Part shown: one piece after another, positions 1 through 10,960 of the stretch
Position numbering within the stretch: the first letter of the stretch is position 1
Layout of the letters: the number at the start of each line of letters is the position of its first letter
Source: Gaeumannomyces sp. JS-464
Taxonomy: Eukaryota > Ascomycota > Sordariomycetes > Magnaporthales > Magnaporthaceae
Assembly (NCBI GenBank): GCA_002197995.1
Contig: NGZR01000004.1
Coordinates: forward strand, 3,968,001-4,032,000
Reading direction: 5' to 3'
Length of the DNA: 64,000 bases
Made by a program: the position numbers and the translations under genes
The notes under the pieces: generated by a model
Told to the model about the DNA's origin: nothing
Databases searched by the model: none
What the model saw: only the letters and a program-made list of their open reading frames with translations

Positions 1-657
1 TTTGAGCGATTATGAGGCCGCCGAAGAATAAGTAGATAGCCAGGACGAGGGCCAGGGGCTTCTGCATAAACCGAAACGCCTGTCCGACAACGCCCGAAGT
101 CCAGCCGACCATGTCGAATACGGCAGCTGGTACAGAGCTAGCGAGCCGCCGGCCCAGGTCTGGCTCGTCGGACCCAGGGCCCGACCGCTCGCTCTCCGAG
201 CCCTTGGCCGAGCTTTCCTCGGGCTGATGTCGCTCAACGGTTGCCTTTGTCGCAACGAGTGTCCATCGCTCGGTCTGATCGTCGCCGTCGACCTGGAGCT
301 CCCGCGGCGGGAGCTATCCACGGGGATTGTAGGCATGTAGAACTCGGGGTCCGGGGAGCGAGGGTGTTTCAGCTCGCCCGTCGAGGCGTGCCTGACAGAT
401 GGGGGCACCGAGGGGCGGAACGGCGTTCTGAGTATGACCTGCTCGTCCTCGGCCTTGCTCACAAAGTTCTGTAGGTTGTCGTCTTGGGAGTTGCCAAAGC
501 TTAGCCCGGCAGATCCGGAAGAAAGCTGGGACGGGTCGCTGGAGAGGATGATGTCCTCGTCGTCTGGGACTATCGACGTATCAAAGCTATCGTGCTCGCC
601 CTCAACCATGCGCCATGAGCTCTCGACAGGGACCTCACGTCTTCGGTAGGTGGACAT
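1..657 (-). CDS. Uncharacterised single-pass membrane protein, 3' end outside window
   Basis: The gene starts at ATG 657 and runs off the left edge. The first ~120 residues are hydrophilic and acidic with Ser/Pro-rich stretches. The starting frame then becomes implausible, while the frame one base over continues with a charged linker and a hydrophobic segment of about 20 residues (core LALVLAIYLFFGGLIIA) at the window edge, which looks like a transmembrane helix. The switch sits at a CCC run near 301-303: one missing base there would join the frames. An acidic N-terminus followed by a late TM helix would fit a nuclear-envelope or ER protein such as a SUN-type protein, but the diagnostic part lies outside the window and I do not recognise the family. 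It is divergent from the synthetase gene. Confidence 0.6.
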
Positions 658-1455
658 GGCGGCGACTCGAATTCTCTGGTTGACTGATGCGAGGCAGGTC
701 GACGCTCGATATCCTTAAGACAAGGTCCGATGACGGAACGGCTTGTCTCAGGGAGTCCACGAGGTCGGTGGGCCACGCGCGGGATCTGATTACGGTAGGG
801 GGACCGCGGGGGTTGGTGATAAAGAAGCAGAGACGACTCGTGACAGACTCGAGTGCCTGGTCAGCTCCCCGACCATCTATTTGTAGTGGCGAGCTCTGGA
901 GTCCTAGCGGCGCAAGGCAGAAGCGCGCTTCTTTTCACGCGCGGATTGATGCGCCGGAGATTCGGAGCTAAGCAACTTCAGCGATAGAGCCAAGCAAAAG
1001 CGACCGTGCAGAAAGGCAGCCAAAGATGAGTGAGTCACTGCGCGGAGAAACAGTATTCCAGCAAGAAGGCGACGCGCAGAGGGGCATCTTCTGTTTATCA
1101 AGAGCACGTCAACGAGAGCCATTCCGCGAACGCGCACAGAACCGAGGGTCCTGGTTGGGCGTTCCGGCAGTCATGATGTCGCTGAACGTCTGCGCTGGAA
1201 TTCGCTCACTGTTCAGCGCAGCGACGGGTGCGTGTGACAGCGCCGTGCGAACAGTCACTGCCCGGTCACATGGCCTTATCAATCAATCCCCTGCAGCCTC
1301 GGGTCCACTGCGGAGCTTCCAGCCTAGTCCATTTCTGGAAATCAGCTTGGATGGGTCCCTGTATGGAATGCTTTTTTTTACAGGCTTGTGTGAGGACCGT
1401 ATGGACTTGGGCTTCGTCGCCGAGGGCTAGGTTATATCTGAGCTTCGAAACCACC
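658..1455. other. Divergent intergenic region
   Basis: About 0.8 kb between two divergently transcribed genes, so it must hold both promoters. The open frames inside it are short and unlike any protein I know. I could not place a convincing TATA or CCAAT element. Confidence 0.5.
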
Positions 1456-3030
1456 ATGCTGCCATTAATAAGGGCCTCCAGGAGACGTGTCCTGGCGTCT
1501 GCCCGCCCTCGCTCCTCCTGCCTTCGGCCAATCGCAAATACAGCGCTGCCCGGCCGAATACCCCTCAGGTTCTGCGCCTCGGATGCACCAACCGCCGACC
1601 TGACGCCTGCCCCCTCCACGACAGAAGCCCCTGACCACCGGACGCTGGGCGTCAGGCAGGAGCTTTTCACGACCTCGATCTACAGCCCCGGCTCGCCCAT
1701 CTTCCTCCCCAACGGCACGCGCATCTTCAACCGCCTCGTCGAGTTCCTGCGCCGCCAGTATGTCCGCTACGGCTTCGAGAGGTCCTCACCCCCACCATCT
1801 ACAAGAAAGGCCCTGTGGGCCAAGTCGGGCCACCTCGAGAACTACTCGGATGACATGTTCACCGTGACGAGCACGTCTCCGTCCCGCGCCGACAGCAACG
1901 CACTCAACGCCCAGGACCCCACCGCCAGCAGCAGCGGCAGCGAGGCCGACGAGTACGGCCTGAAGCCCATGAACTGCCCGGGCCACTGCCTCATCTTCGC
2001 GTCCCAGCGCCGCAGCTACCGCGACCTGCCCGTCCGCTACGCCGACTTCAGCCCCCTGCACCGCAACGAGATCTCGGGCGCCCTGAGCGGCCTCACCCGC
2101 GTCCGCCACTTCCACCAGGACGACGGTCACATCTTCTGCCGCCCGTCCCAGATCGAGGACGAGATCAGGCGCACGCTCGAGTTCGTGAAGGAGACCTATG
2201 CCACCCTCAAGCTGGGCGCCTACCGACTGGTCCTGTCCACCCGGCCCGAGGACCACTTCATCGGCGAGGTCGCCGAGTGGGACCAGGCCGAGACGGCGCT
2301 GCGCCAGGCCCTCGACAGCCTGGGCCAGCCCTGGACCCTCAGCCCCGGCGACGGCGCCTTCTACGGCCCCAAGATCGACATCATCCTGCGCGATTCGGAT
2401 GGCAAGGAGCACCAGACCGCCACGGTCCAGCTCGACTTCCAGCTGCCCAAGCGCTTCAAGCTCGAGTATCAAACACCTGACGATGATGCCACGACGGCGA
2501 CGGGCCCGTCACGGCCCGTGCTCATTCACCGCGCTGTGCTAGGCTCCGTGGAGAGGCTCATGGCGCTCCTGATCGAGCACTACAACGGCAAATACCCCTT
2601 CTGGCTAAATCCTCGCCAGGTTATGATCATCACCGTCAACGACACACTACCCGTGGTTGACCGGGCGCACGCTGTCAAAGCCCAGCTACTCGGTCAGAGT
2701 GGTGATCAGCAGAAGAACGAGACGTCGCCACCGCAGCAGCTGGCAAGTACCACGGCGGCGGCGTCACAGCTTGCTGTAGACATAGACGACAGCGCACGAT
2801 CGATAGGGCTCAAGGTCAGGGAGGCCAAGTCCAAGGGTTACGGTGCTATAATTACGGTCGGGGCGCAAGAAGTCGAGTCAGACGTGCTCCCCGTCGACGT
2901 CTCCGGGATGCCCAACCCATTACTCCCTGACGGCTCGTCCCTGGCCATGCCTCAGGGCAACAGGCCACTAAAACTAGAGACAGCAGCCCTGTGCCAGATG
3001 CTCAGGCATACAGTAGACTCGTATGAATAG
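1456..3030 (+). CDS. MST1: Mitochondrial threonyl-tRNA synthetase
   Basis: About 524 residues, one exon. It charges mitochondrial tRNA-Thr with threonine. The ATG at 1456 (context ACCACCATG) opens an Arg/Ser/Ala-rich, acid-free N-terminus typical of a mitochondrial presequence; longer in-frame extension upstream is not conserved-looking. Class II core: the SGHLENYSDDMF region, MNCPGHC, motif 2 (RHFHQDDGHIFC), the DGAFYGPKIDI segment and motif 3 (GSVERLMALLIEH), followed by a C-terminal anticodon-binding domain with a low-complexity insert. There is no TGS or editing domain, as in yeast MST1. Anomaly: between about 1781 and 1808 the frame is shifted; the bases read VLTPTIYK in the adjacent frame, the family sequence, implying one lost G near 1781 and one extra A at 1806-1808. 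Convergent with the bHLH gene. Confidence 0.93.
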   Translation: MLPLIRASRRRVLASARPRSSCLRPIANTALPGRIPLRFCASDAPTADLTPAPSTTEAPDHRTLGVRQELFTTSIYSPGSPIFLPNGTRIFNRLVEFLRRQYVRYGFERSSPPPSTRKALWAKSGHLENYSDDMFTVTSTSPSRADSNALNAQDPTASSSGSEADEYGLKPMNCPGHCLIFASQRRSYRDLPVRYADFSPLHRNEISGALSGLTRVRHFHQDDGHIFCRPSQIEDEIRRTLEFVKETYATLKLGAYRLVLSTRPEDHFIGEVAEWDQAETALRQALDSLGQPWTLSPGDGAFYGPKIDIILRDSDGKEHQTATVQLDFQLPKRFKLEYQTPDDDATTATGPSRPVLIHRAVLGSVERLMALLIEHYNGKYPFWLNPRQVMIITVNDTLPVVDRAHAVKAQLLGQSGDQQKNETSPPQQLASTTAAASQLAVDIDDSARSIGLKVREAKSKGYGAIITVGAQEVESDVLPVDVSGMPNPLLPDGSSLAMPQGNRPLKLETAALCQMLRHTVDSYE

Positions 3031-3457
3031 CCAAGAGGCAACGATTGAACTCCCCTCCCCTATCGAGCTCAACGACGCTCGACGCTTCCCTCCCAGCAAA
3101 CACCACATTGCTCATGTGTCTCTGGTTTTCCTGGGAAAGTCGCGGTCACCTTGCCGTCGGTAAACCCCCCGTCGAAGCCACTTCGCCCCGATATAGAGGG
3201 ATGTTTCCTGGTTTATCCAAAACCTGTTGCGCGAGGCTGTTGCGGGACAGGAAAGGCCCCCAGGTTGGCTCGTAGGCCCCCTACTAAATCAGGTGAGGGT
3301 CGCAGATTTTGCCCGGATATTGAGTCGAGTCGGAGACCTGTTTCCGAAAATATCTCACCGCGCCTTATTCTGGGTGTTGATGGCATACTGCAGTAATGGT
3401 CTGCCAACGAGAGTCAGCCGAAGATCATAGCCCGCGTCAGACACAGCCCACTCATGT
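3031..3457. other. Convergent 3' intergenic region
   Basis: 427 bp between the stop codons of the synthetase (plus) and the bHLH gene (minus). It probably holds both 3' UTRs. I see no coding or RNA feature. Confidence 0.5.
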
Positions 3458-4011
3458 CTAGGAAGAAAAGGTTTCTCCAAAGGGAGCGTACTTTTTGACA
3501 GAGTCGTCCACATGGCCCCCTCTTTCCTCAATCGCCTGCACAAGCCGGCGTCGCTCCTCCAGCTGTGCGCGCATAAAGTCCACCGTCCTCTTCAGGACGA
3601 TGCCTTCGGAGCGGCCTTGACCCTCGAGTCCGGGGACGAGCTCTGTCAGGCGGTCGAACCCTTCGCGGATGGCTTGACGGCGCTTTTGTTCTGGATGGCA
3701 CGACGCGGCATGCATGTATGGGTCAGCACCGAACCGCAATAGCAGGATTTGGCGTCATGGCCCGTCCCCCACCCCTGCGTCTAGAGTGACACTGGAAGGA
3801 AGGCAGGGAAGAAGGGAGGAAGTGAACGGCAAGCAAATACTAAGAGAGGCAAGGACGCACCGGAAGCGATGTGGTTCTGCTTCTTCTCCTCCTCCGTCAG
3901 GCGCGGCTTCTCCTCGGCCCCGTTGCCCGGCGCGGGCGCCGCCGCGGTGGTGATGCTGTTGTTCGCGCCTTCGGTTGTAGGAGATGACAGTGTGTCGGGG
4001 TTGGGCATCAT
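3458..4011 (-). CDS. Small basic helix-loop-helix transcription factor
   Basis: 127 residues from two exons: 4011-3861 and 3690-3458, with a 170-bp intron (donor GTGCGT, acceptor CCATCCAG). The splice joins HIAS to EQKRRQ, producing an intact basic region NHIASEQKRRQ with the H5-E9-R13 pattern that reads CACGTG-type E-boxes. Helix 1 (AIREGFDRLTELVPGL), a loop rich in Gly/Ser, helix 2 (SEGIVLKRTVDFMRAQLEERR) and a short leucine-poor tail follow. The first 35 residues are Ala/Pro/Ser-rich. Size and domain resemble Ino4/Max-like partners that act as obligate heterodimers in the nucleus; its target genes cannot be read from the sequence. It shares a 0.7-kb divergent promoter with the Maf gene. 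Confidence 0.88.
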
Positions 4012-4702
4012 TGTTTTCCCTTTTCGCTATTATCCGACTGCTTCCCAAGGCCGTAAGACGCTGTGTTATTCCATCCGCGCGCGCCTGCTGATCTGATCCC
4101 TTTGCGTGTCCTTTGGTGTGCCCCTCTTTCAGACCTGTCCGATTGTTTGTTGCTGAGCTGGAGGGAAATGAGCCAGAAAGTAGTGTCTTTAGTAATAGTA
4201 GGTAGTTTATATATTGCCCGGTAAATCCCGTATAAGGTGCGTCTGGGGATATCCCTAGCGTCTGGCAGATATTCCGAGCTGACAGACTGTTTGGCTGGCG
4301 AGAGGAAGGGACGAGCATGTGACAGCAAGCACGACGCGTGATGCCATCATGCCAAAATCTGGGGAAGGGAGCGGGCGGGCGGCTGCCAGGGGTCCCTGTA
4401 ATTCCAGCGCCCCACTCCACTGCCCGTGCCCAAGCTGGCGGCCTGAGAGATGCCCCCTGTTGAGCGATTAGATAAGCCAAGTTGGGTGCGGGATGGAAGT
4501 GACGGTGACGAAACCGCCTCCGTTGTTCCTCCCCCACCAAAAAGTGACAGGAATAAGTATAAAGAGCAGTTGCATGGGAAATTTTACACTGAACAAACGC
4601 CACTTTTACGACACCTTACTACCAGTCGTTCTTAGATCCCTCACCAGAACCCAAGGTGCTCACCCAGAGAACTGTCCGAGTGTGAGATTCTACACCGCAA
4701 CA
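4012..4702. promoter_or_regulatory. Divergent promoter region, bHLH and Maf genes
   Basis: 691 bp between two divergent starts. A TATAAA at 4558-4563 lies about 140 bp upstream of the Maf ATG and is oriented for it. No convincing coding sequence. Confidence 0.45.
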
Positions 4703-5746
4703 ATGGATGAGAAAGACGCTCCCTCGGACCCTCCGCCGGCCTACGTCGCCGGGGCGGCGGCGCACGGCATCAGGCTCCGGCAGAGCGCTCCGGTCCGCCC
4801 AGGCGCGATCCCCTTCGAACTGCCCATCATCACGCACCTCAAGTCCAAGCGTGTCATACTCGCATCGAGCTCGCCCAGGAGAAAGGCTCTTCTCGCGCAA
4901 GTGCGTAAACCCTTTCTCTTTCTAGCCCTCCTTTTTCCTTACCTCTATGATATTCATAGCTTTTGTCTTTTTTTCATATATAAACAGACAGGCGTCACTT
5001 GTAATATGTCTGCTCGTCTTTCCTTGTAAAGCAAAAGATACTACGATAAGGCTGCTAAACAACAAGCAAAACGCGGCCGTCGTCTCCAGGTAGGCCTGAC
5101 GAAACTTGAGATACTGGCGTCCCGCAAGCCCGAGGACCTCTCCAAGACGGACCTGCAGCCGTTCGAGTACGTGTCCAAGACGGCGCAGCAAAAGTGCCTG
5201 GACGTGTACCAGGCCGCGCTCGAGGGGCAGGAGCAGGCGGCGGCGGCGGCCAAAAAGGGTGGCGAGGCGGGCCCGAGGACCCGGACCTGGTGATCGCGGC
5301 CGACACCATCATCGTGACGCGCGACGGGCGGATCCTCGAGAAGCCGCGGTCGGAGCAGGACCACGTGGCGATGCTGACGCACCCGCGACACGCGCGTGCA
5401 CCGCGTCCTGACGGCCATCTGCGTCATCGCGCCCAAGGAGGACGCGAGTCACCCGGGCTATGAGCTCGAGACTCACACGGAGGAGACAAAGGTCTACTTT
5501 GCGCAGGAGTCCAAGGGCCTGCCCGACGACGTCATCCGTAGCTACGTCCCGCACGCGCGAGGGCGCAGACAAGGCGGGCGGTTACGCCGTCCAGGGCCTC
5601 GGCGGGCTCATGCTGGTGGACAAGATCGAGGGAGCTTCGACAACGTCATCGGCTTGCCCGTCAGGAAGTGCTTGCAGCTGGCCGAGAAGGTGGTCTTCAG
5701 GCAGGGCGAGGAGGACGAGGAGGGCGAGAGCAGCGAGAATGAGTAG
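4703..5746 (+). CDS. Maf-family nucleotide pyrophosphatase (frameshifted in this sequence)
   Basis: Maf proteins hydrolyse modified or non-canonical (d)NTPs to monophosphates. Exon 1 is 4703-4900 (66 codons) and ends in the signature LASSSPRRKALL; a 189-bp intron (GTGCGT...CCAG, 4901-5089) follows. Exon 2 begins VGLTKLEILASRKPED and carries the family blocks VIAADTIIVTRDGRILEKP, a motif region ending VHRVLTAICVIAPKE, ETKVYF, and GGYAVQGLGGLMLVDKIEG before NVIGLPV. These blocks lie in different frames: shifts are needed near 5265, 5382, 5549 and 5630. Two are single lost Gs in G runs (GAGGGC read as GAGGC; GAGGGGAGC read as GAGGGAGC). With these repaired the protein would be about 285 residues with an acidic C-terminus, a normal eukaryotic Maf size. 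The conserved blocks argue for sequence error, not decay. Confidence 0.85.
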
Positions 5747-7327
5747 AAGGGAGGGACCCCGTTCTCGATCGATAGACAAAAGTTCTTTTGTTCTATGGCG
5801 ATATTGCTGCTGAATTAGAACCGGCTCGGAATGCCACGCCCTTGCGTCTTTCCTGTTATGGGGGCGACAGCATCCAGGTAGCCCACTTTCAAAGAGAGTC
5901 AGCAATAAGGTGAGCTCCGCACTCCTAAAGATGGTGCACAATCGCGTCTTCCGAGATCTGAGGACATCTTGCTGAGTAAGACCGATATCGATCTTGGGAG
6001 GAATCTGATCTGCAGGGAGCTGCACCACCTTGGCACAACAGGGAGCAATTAGCTACACCCTCCGTCGCAGGTTTATCCTTCTATGCAGGCGCCGTCGGGA
6101 CGCTCAAGTCCCGATCCAAATTTGGTCACAGGTTGACCGCCAGCGGATCCCGCCCGCAGTATAAGCGCTATTGCAAATCCAGCCCAGCAAGTTTCTTGCG
6201 GGCTTCAGGAAACGCGAGAAAGCAGGAAGACGAGGCGAACGATGATCTCGAGAACGAAAAAGCAGGCCTATGCGGGGAGAGAAATGACAAGGGGCAACAT
6301 GCTTTGACCGGCCCTTTGCGCATCTCGGCACTTGATACTGGCGGGCCCGTTGCGGCGCCACAGCACACACGCTATACTGCACGTAGTCAGCCGCCAGCAG
6401 GCGCGCCGCGCGCCAGCTCCGAAAACAAATATTTCACTCGCAAGTGGAAAGCAGGCCGCTGCTCGAGGGCCTGCGGGCGGCAAGTCTTTGGCCTCGGTTG
6501 GGCCGGCCGAGACCCAATAACTCGCCATGACATCTCCACGAAGCAATGAGGCAGGGATGGCATAATGCATCTCGGCTTCCATCTGCGCGCGTCTTCCCGA
6601 CTGGCGGCATCTCATCATGGAGGTCTTTTGGTGCGGCGAAAGATGCAACGATGCCGTCTTTCCAGAAGGTCTTTTTTTCTGTCGACGGCCACCCCAGCCA
6701 ACGGACTAATTCCCCTGTGCCAAGACGGACATCAGCCGGGAACGAATTGCTGTGCTGTGCTCGTCAGGGGAGGGTGTAGCGTAAATCAGGCCATCCGCCA
6801 TGTGTGAGCGCGCCCTGCTCGGAAGGGCCTTTTTCCCGCTTGCCGGCATGGCGATGCTACCTGCGACGAAAGAAACAGCACACTCTTGCAGAACACAGAA
6901 AGGCGGTGATGACGGAGATGATCATTGATGGTTTCTTCAGTAGCACGTTTGGTTTCGGCCAATGGTCTGTTGAACAGCCAGCCCTGCGCCCGAGCCGAGA
7001 GCAGATCATCGAAGCCCAGCCGACTTCAGGCTCTGTTGCTGCCCGTAGCCCGCAGCAACCTACCCGCCGCTGGACGACAAAAAAGAGATTGCCATCTCTC
7101 CCTCGGGGCGACAAACAACATAAGCAAGACAAGCAAACAAAGTCCGAGGAGACACCCGACGCCCCGCGCGCGAGGTTGAACAGCAAGCGCAGCACAGAAA
7201 CGATCTGCGTGTGCCGCACAAAAGGTCTGGTCCTGGCCTGCCAGGGGTTGGTTGGGTCGTTCGTCCCGCGTCAGTCACACCTCTCGCTTCTGCCCGCCGG
7301 CGGCTACGTCGACCGCTGGCCGCTCCC

Positions 7328-7379
7328 ATTGGCCGCGGCGGGGGAGCACCCCTGGCCTTGCTATTTTAGCGTGCCCAAT
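7328..7379 (+). promoter_or_regulatory. CCAAT boxes and CT-rich initiator region
   Basis: ATTGG (inverse CCAAT) at 7328-7332 and CCAAT at 7375-7379, the latter just before a GC-box-like CCCCGCCCACCCC. A strongly pyrimidine-rich stretch follows (about 7412-7490), as is common around fungal transcription starts. It would serve the gene beginning at 8372 with a leader of roughly 0.9 kb. Inference from motifs only. Confidence 0.35.
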
Positions 7380-8155
7380 CAGCAGCCCCGCCCACCCCCT
7401 CTGTGCGATTAGGCCAACGGTGGGCCTTTTTTCTTTTTTTCCCGCCCCTAGCTTTTTTCGTCAATCTTGTCTGTCCCTTTCCTGCCAATACCGCCGACCC
7501 CCAACAACCAGCGCTTAAAATACCCTACCAGCAGGCCGTCTGACCAGCCCTCCTCCCAAGAGTGGGTGTGGGTGTGGATGCGCCTGCTGCTGCCATGCGC
7601 GCCGACGGTGTGCGTCGTGCTCCTCCTGCGCGCGCAAGGAGGATGGGGAGGGGGGGGCAGGGTTGCGTTGCCATTCGAGGAGGGGCGCCCGCCCAGAGCG
7701 AATGGCGGGATTCTGGACCCTTGCCCGGCGCGCCGACCTGGGGACTCGTGAAGAAAGAGAAACTAAATGGCGGGACACTTTACTGGTCTTGGCTATTGTT
7801 TGCTGACCCCCTGCAAGTGAAAACTGATGGTTCTTTCTTTCTGAGAGGGTGGGTGGTAAGAAAAAACAGATAGACCACCTAGCCTACCTACGCATCACAT
7901 ACGAATACTGGTGTTTCTGCTGATCCTGTCTCGAGCTTTCTTTTTTGCCTGCATGTTCTTTCACGGATCTTGATATACACCCTCGGCATCCATTGCCTCT
8001 CAACCGATAGGCCGGTCGGCCTCGATTCTTCTTGTCTTGGTCCATTGATACCAGATACACACACATTTGCTTGCCACGGCCACCGAAAGGAAACACCCGA
8101 TTTAATATCCTGAATCCGTCTGCCGGCCTTGGACAGTGGAACGTGAACAGAAACC

Positions 8156-8167
8156 ATGCTCAGGTAG
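8156..8167 (+). other. Minimal upstream ORF (3 codons)
   Basis: ATG CTC AGG TAG in the presumed leader of the gene at 8372, about 200 bp upstream of its ATG. The preceding context AAACC is favourable. It can only matter if the leader includes this position. Confidence 0.3.
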
Positions 8168-8371
8168 CAGGCCGGGGTGATACATCCGAGGCTGGCTCCC
8201 ATCGTCACACCGCGGTGCGGGCTGTTTTGTGTTCCTGTCTTTCACCATTAAACCAAGCGCTACAGACATATATCAAGAGAAGGAAGTGACTTTGTAACCG
8301 GGGAAGAGGAGTTCGGTCTTGGCTCGCTTGCAGCGAGAAGGAAACGGTAAAGGGGGAAGCGCGAGCACAGC

Positions 8372-10560
8372 ATGTCAGCCCAGCCGACAACGGGAGGCTT
8401 CTCCCTATTCCCCAGCCCAAACGCATCAGCAGGCCCGTCCTCGAGGCACGCAACGCCACGACCACGGACAGCAACGCCCCTTGGCTCCTCGCGCGAGAGG
8501 CAGCCCTCGTCGGCAGTCGACGCCCCGTCCCCGTCCACCGCCTCGCCGCCGCGGACCGCAAGGCATGGCGGCGCCGGTGGCGTGGAGCGGAAGCGGTCGG
8601 TCAAGGAGGGGAAGCAGCGGGAGCAGACCCACGCCAGCACCAACAGCGGCAGCACCAGCGGCGGTGGTCCGGCCATGACCCGCGGCACCCCGCTGCCGCC
8701 GCTGCGGACCGTCTGGAGCGAGGACGTGCAGTTCGAGATCATCCAGCGGCCGGCGCCCGTGGCCGTCGTCGAGAGCGCGCCGCCGCCGAGGTGCGAAACG
8801 GCCTTCTCCGAAGCGCAGACGCTTGTCCGGAGCAGCAGCAACCGCTCCCACGGCTCCGCGGCGGCGGCCAAGGCCGGGCCGAGCCACCAGCAGGACAATA
8901 ACAACGGCCAGCATCAGCTCCAGCCGCAGCAGTCGCTGAGGTCCATCTTCCCCGTCTACAACCACGCCCTGCCGCCCGACCGCCAGGAATACTACCCGAC
9001 GACCCAGGCCAGCCCCGCACAGCTCCCGCGGAGCGCCATCAATAGGCCGCTCTACTCCCCGCCCATGGAGGCCACGAGCCCCCCGGCGCAACAGCAGCAG
9101 CACCACAGGCCGCCCTCACCACAATCCCACCAATACCACGCGCAGTCCGCACCATACGCCGCAGACCAGCAACTCCCATATCAACAACAACATCAACAAC
9201 AACCACACCAACAGTACCAGCGCCAACTCGCCCCCAGCGCCATGGGCGCATCACCACCAGGGCCCTCGGTTGCGCGGTGGCCACCCCCGCGGGGCGGACA
9301 GGCCCCCGTGGCGCCGCCCATCAGCAGCACCGAGGAGCTGCGGGGCCTGTGGAAGGTGGTGAGCGGCTGGCGCGCGACGGGCACCGAGGGCCGCGTCTAC
9401 TGCCTCAAGATGACGGCCGAGCGCGACACGCCCATCTACACGCTCTCGTCCGCCTCGCAGCCCTTTTACAACCTCCGCATCGACCCGACCTCGGCCTCGG
9501 CCTACGTCACCCTGTCCCGCCACGACCCGGCCAAGCCGTACGCGCGCCCACCGCGCCCGCCGATATCCCCTTTACGCCCTCCCCCACCGACATGGCCGGC
9601 CCGTCGGGCCTGCTGGGTGAGGGCAGCGGCGACAGCAGCAGCAGCCCCGTGCTGCCTCAACAGCCCGCCAGCGTGGTGGGCACGGGCCGCAAGGACGGCA
9701 AGCACTGGCACCAGGCGCTGTCGACGACGCTCGAGGAGCAGGCGCGGCGGCACGCTCCCAACGACGGGCTCGTGGCGCTCCTGTACCCGACGGCGGCGGC
9801 GCGCGTGGCGCTCGAGCGGCCCGACGACGCCGCCACCATCGCCACGGCCGAGCGCGAGTGCGCGCGCCTCGTATGGGACGACGACACGGGCAACCACTAC
9901 CTCGTGCACCCGGCCCTGGCCATGCCCTTTTGCGTCACCGTCGACCGCAACGCCGCCTGGAGCCGCACCGAGTACACGCTCGAGCACCTCGAGAGCCCCC
10001 GCCACGTCGCCCGCCTCACCCGCGACGGCACCGGCAACGGCTGGCTCGAGGTCGACACGGCCATCGCCGGCAAGATCGAGAGCGCCTACCTCGTCGAGGT
10101 GGCCGTGGCCGCGCTGATGCTGGTCGCCCACAGCGACACCCAGTTCGTCCGCAACGAGGTCCTCCACCCGGCCCCCGCGATGATGATCTTCAGCCCGCCT
10201 CCCGGCAGCGAGTCCGGCGGCAAGGGCAGCAAGAAGAACAAAAAGAAGGGCGGCGTCTTTGGCGGCGGCGGCGGCAGGGACAGCCGGGCCAGCGGCGGCA
10301 GCAAAAAGTCCGCCAAGAAGGGCGCCAAGCCGCGGACGCGCATGGACGAGTTCGAGCTCGACATCGAGAGCCAGACCAGCGACCTCAAGCGGCTCGACGT
10401 CGGCGACAAGGACAAGAAGGTGCCCGGGCTGGTGCGCGGCATCCTCGGCCTGCTCCGCATCACCTTCAAGTGCTTCATCTGGGTCCTGACGGCCTGCTTC
10501 AAGGCCCTGACTGGCTGCATCTCCATCTCGGCCAGGTGTCTGACCTCCAACAAGCTGTGA
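8372..10560 (+). CDS. Uncharacterised 729-residue fungal protein with C-terminal cysteine-rich hydrophobic tail
   Basis: The gene opens at ATG 8372 (MSAQPTTGGFSLFPSPN). Residues 1-300 are low-complexity: Ser/Pro/Thr, then Gln/His-rich runs encoded by CAA/CAG repeats around 9080-9230. A folded region follows (LWKVVSGWRATGTEGRVYCLKM, about residues 325-390), then a second one beginning at GKHWHQALSTTLEEQ (about residues 440-600). A Lys/Gly linker leads to a terminal segment with four Cys in hydrophobic context (FKCFIWVLTACF, then GCIS and RCLTS), which could be membrane-inserted or S-acylated. The two halves lie in different frames; one missing base near 9542 joins them. I do not recognise the function. 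It looks like a conserved Pezizomycotina protein with a disordered N-terminus. Confidence 0.75.
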
Positions 10561-10960
10561 GGTTCGGATGGGGGGCAATGCGTAACGGGATTAAAAAGTT
10601 AATGACGACGACGTGCATCATGGGGTTACGGGGGTTATTGAATTGTCACTGGGTGACGAATAGGAGGATTGGGTTATCCATTTTATTTCTTCATATCTCC
10701 TGGGTTTCTTTTTTCTTGGTATCTTACTCCTCACCCCCTTTTCATGTTCTATTTCTTCTCCTGTTTTCATATACTCCTTACATGCCTGAGGGAACGCCAT
10801 CCCCCGGTTCATTTTCAGCTTTTTGGCATACATCATGATATCGAACACAGCGAGGGTCGTAATTACACAGGCGCATTTGGTCCAGTCTCTTGTCGATGCC
10901 GTAAGCTTCGTGACAGGAACGTCGAAGATGTGCGCGATTTATTTACGAAAAGCCCGTCTG
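10561..10960. other. Convergent 3' intergenic region
   Basis: 400 bp between convergent stop codons, T-rich in the middle (10680-10790). Nothing else seen. Confidence 0.45.

Larger units (their letters stand above)
5747..8371. other. Long intergenic region and leader of the downstream gene
   Basis: 2.6 kb without a recognisable gene. Its right part looks like a core promoter and long 5' leader for the plus-strand gene at 8372: CCAAT elements near 7330-7380, then pyrimidine-rich DNA at 7410-7490. Scattered frames of up to about 200 codons have no recognisable motif. Confidence 0.5.

Noticed and set aside
9502..10578. 358-codon frame antisense to the orphan 729-residue gene
   Set aside because: Compositional shadow of the GC-rich sense gene, no homology recognisable.
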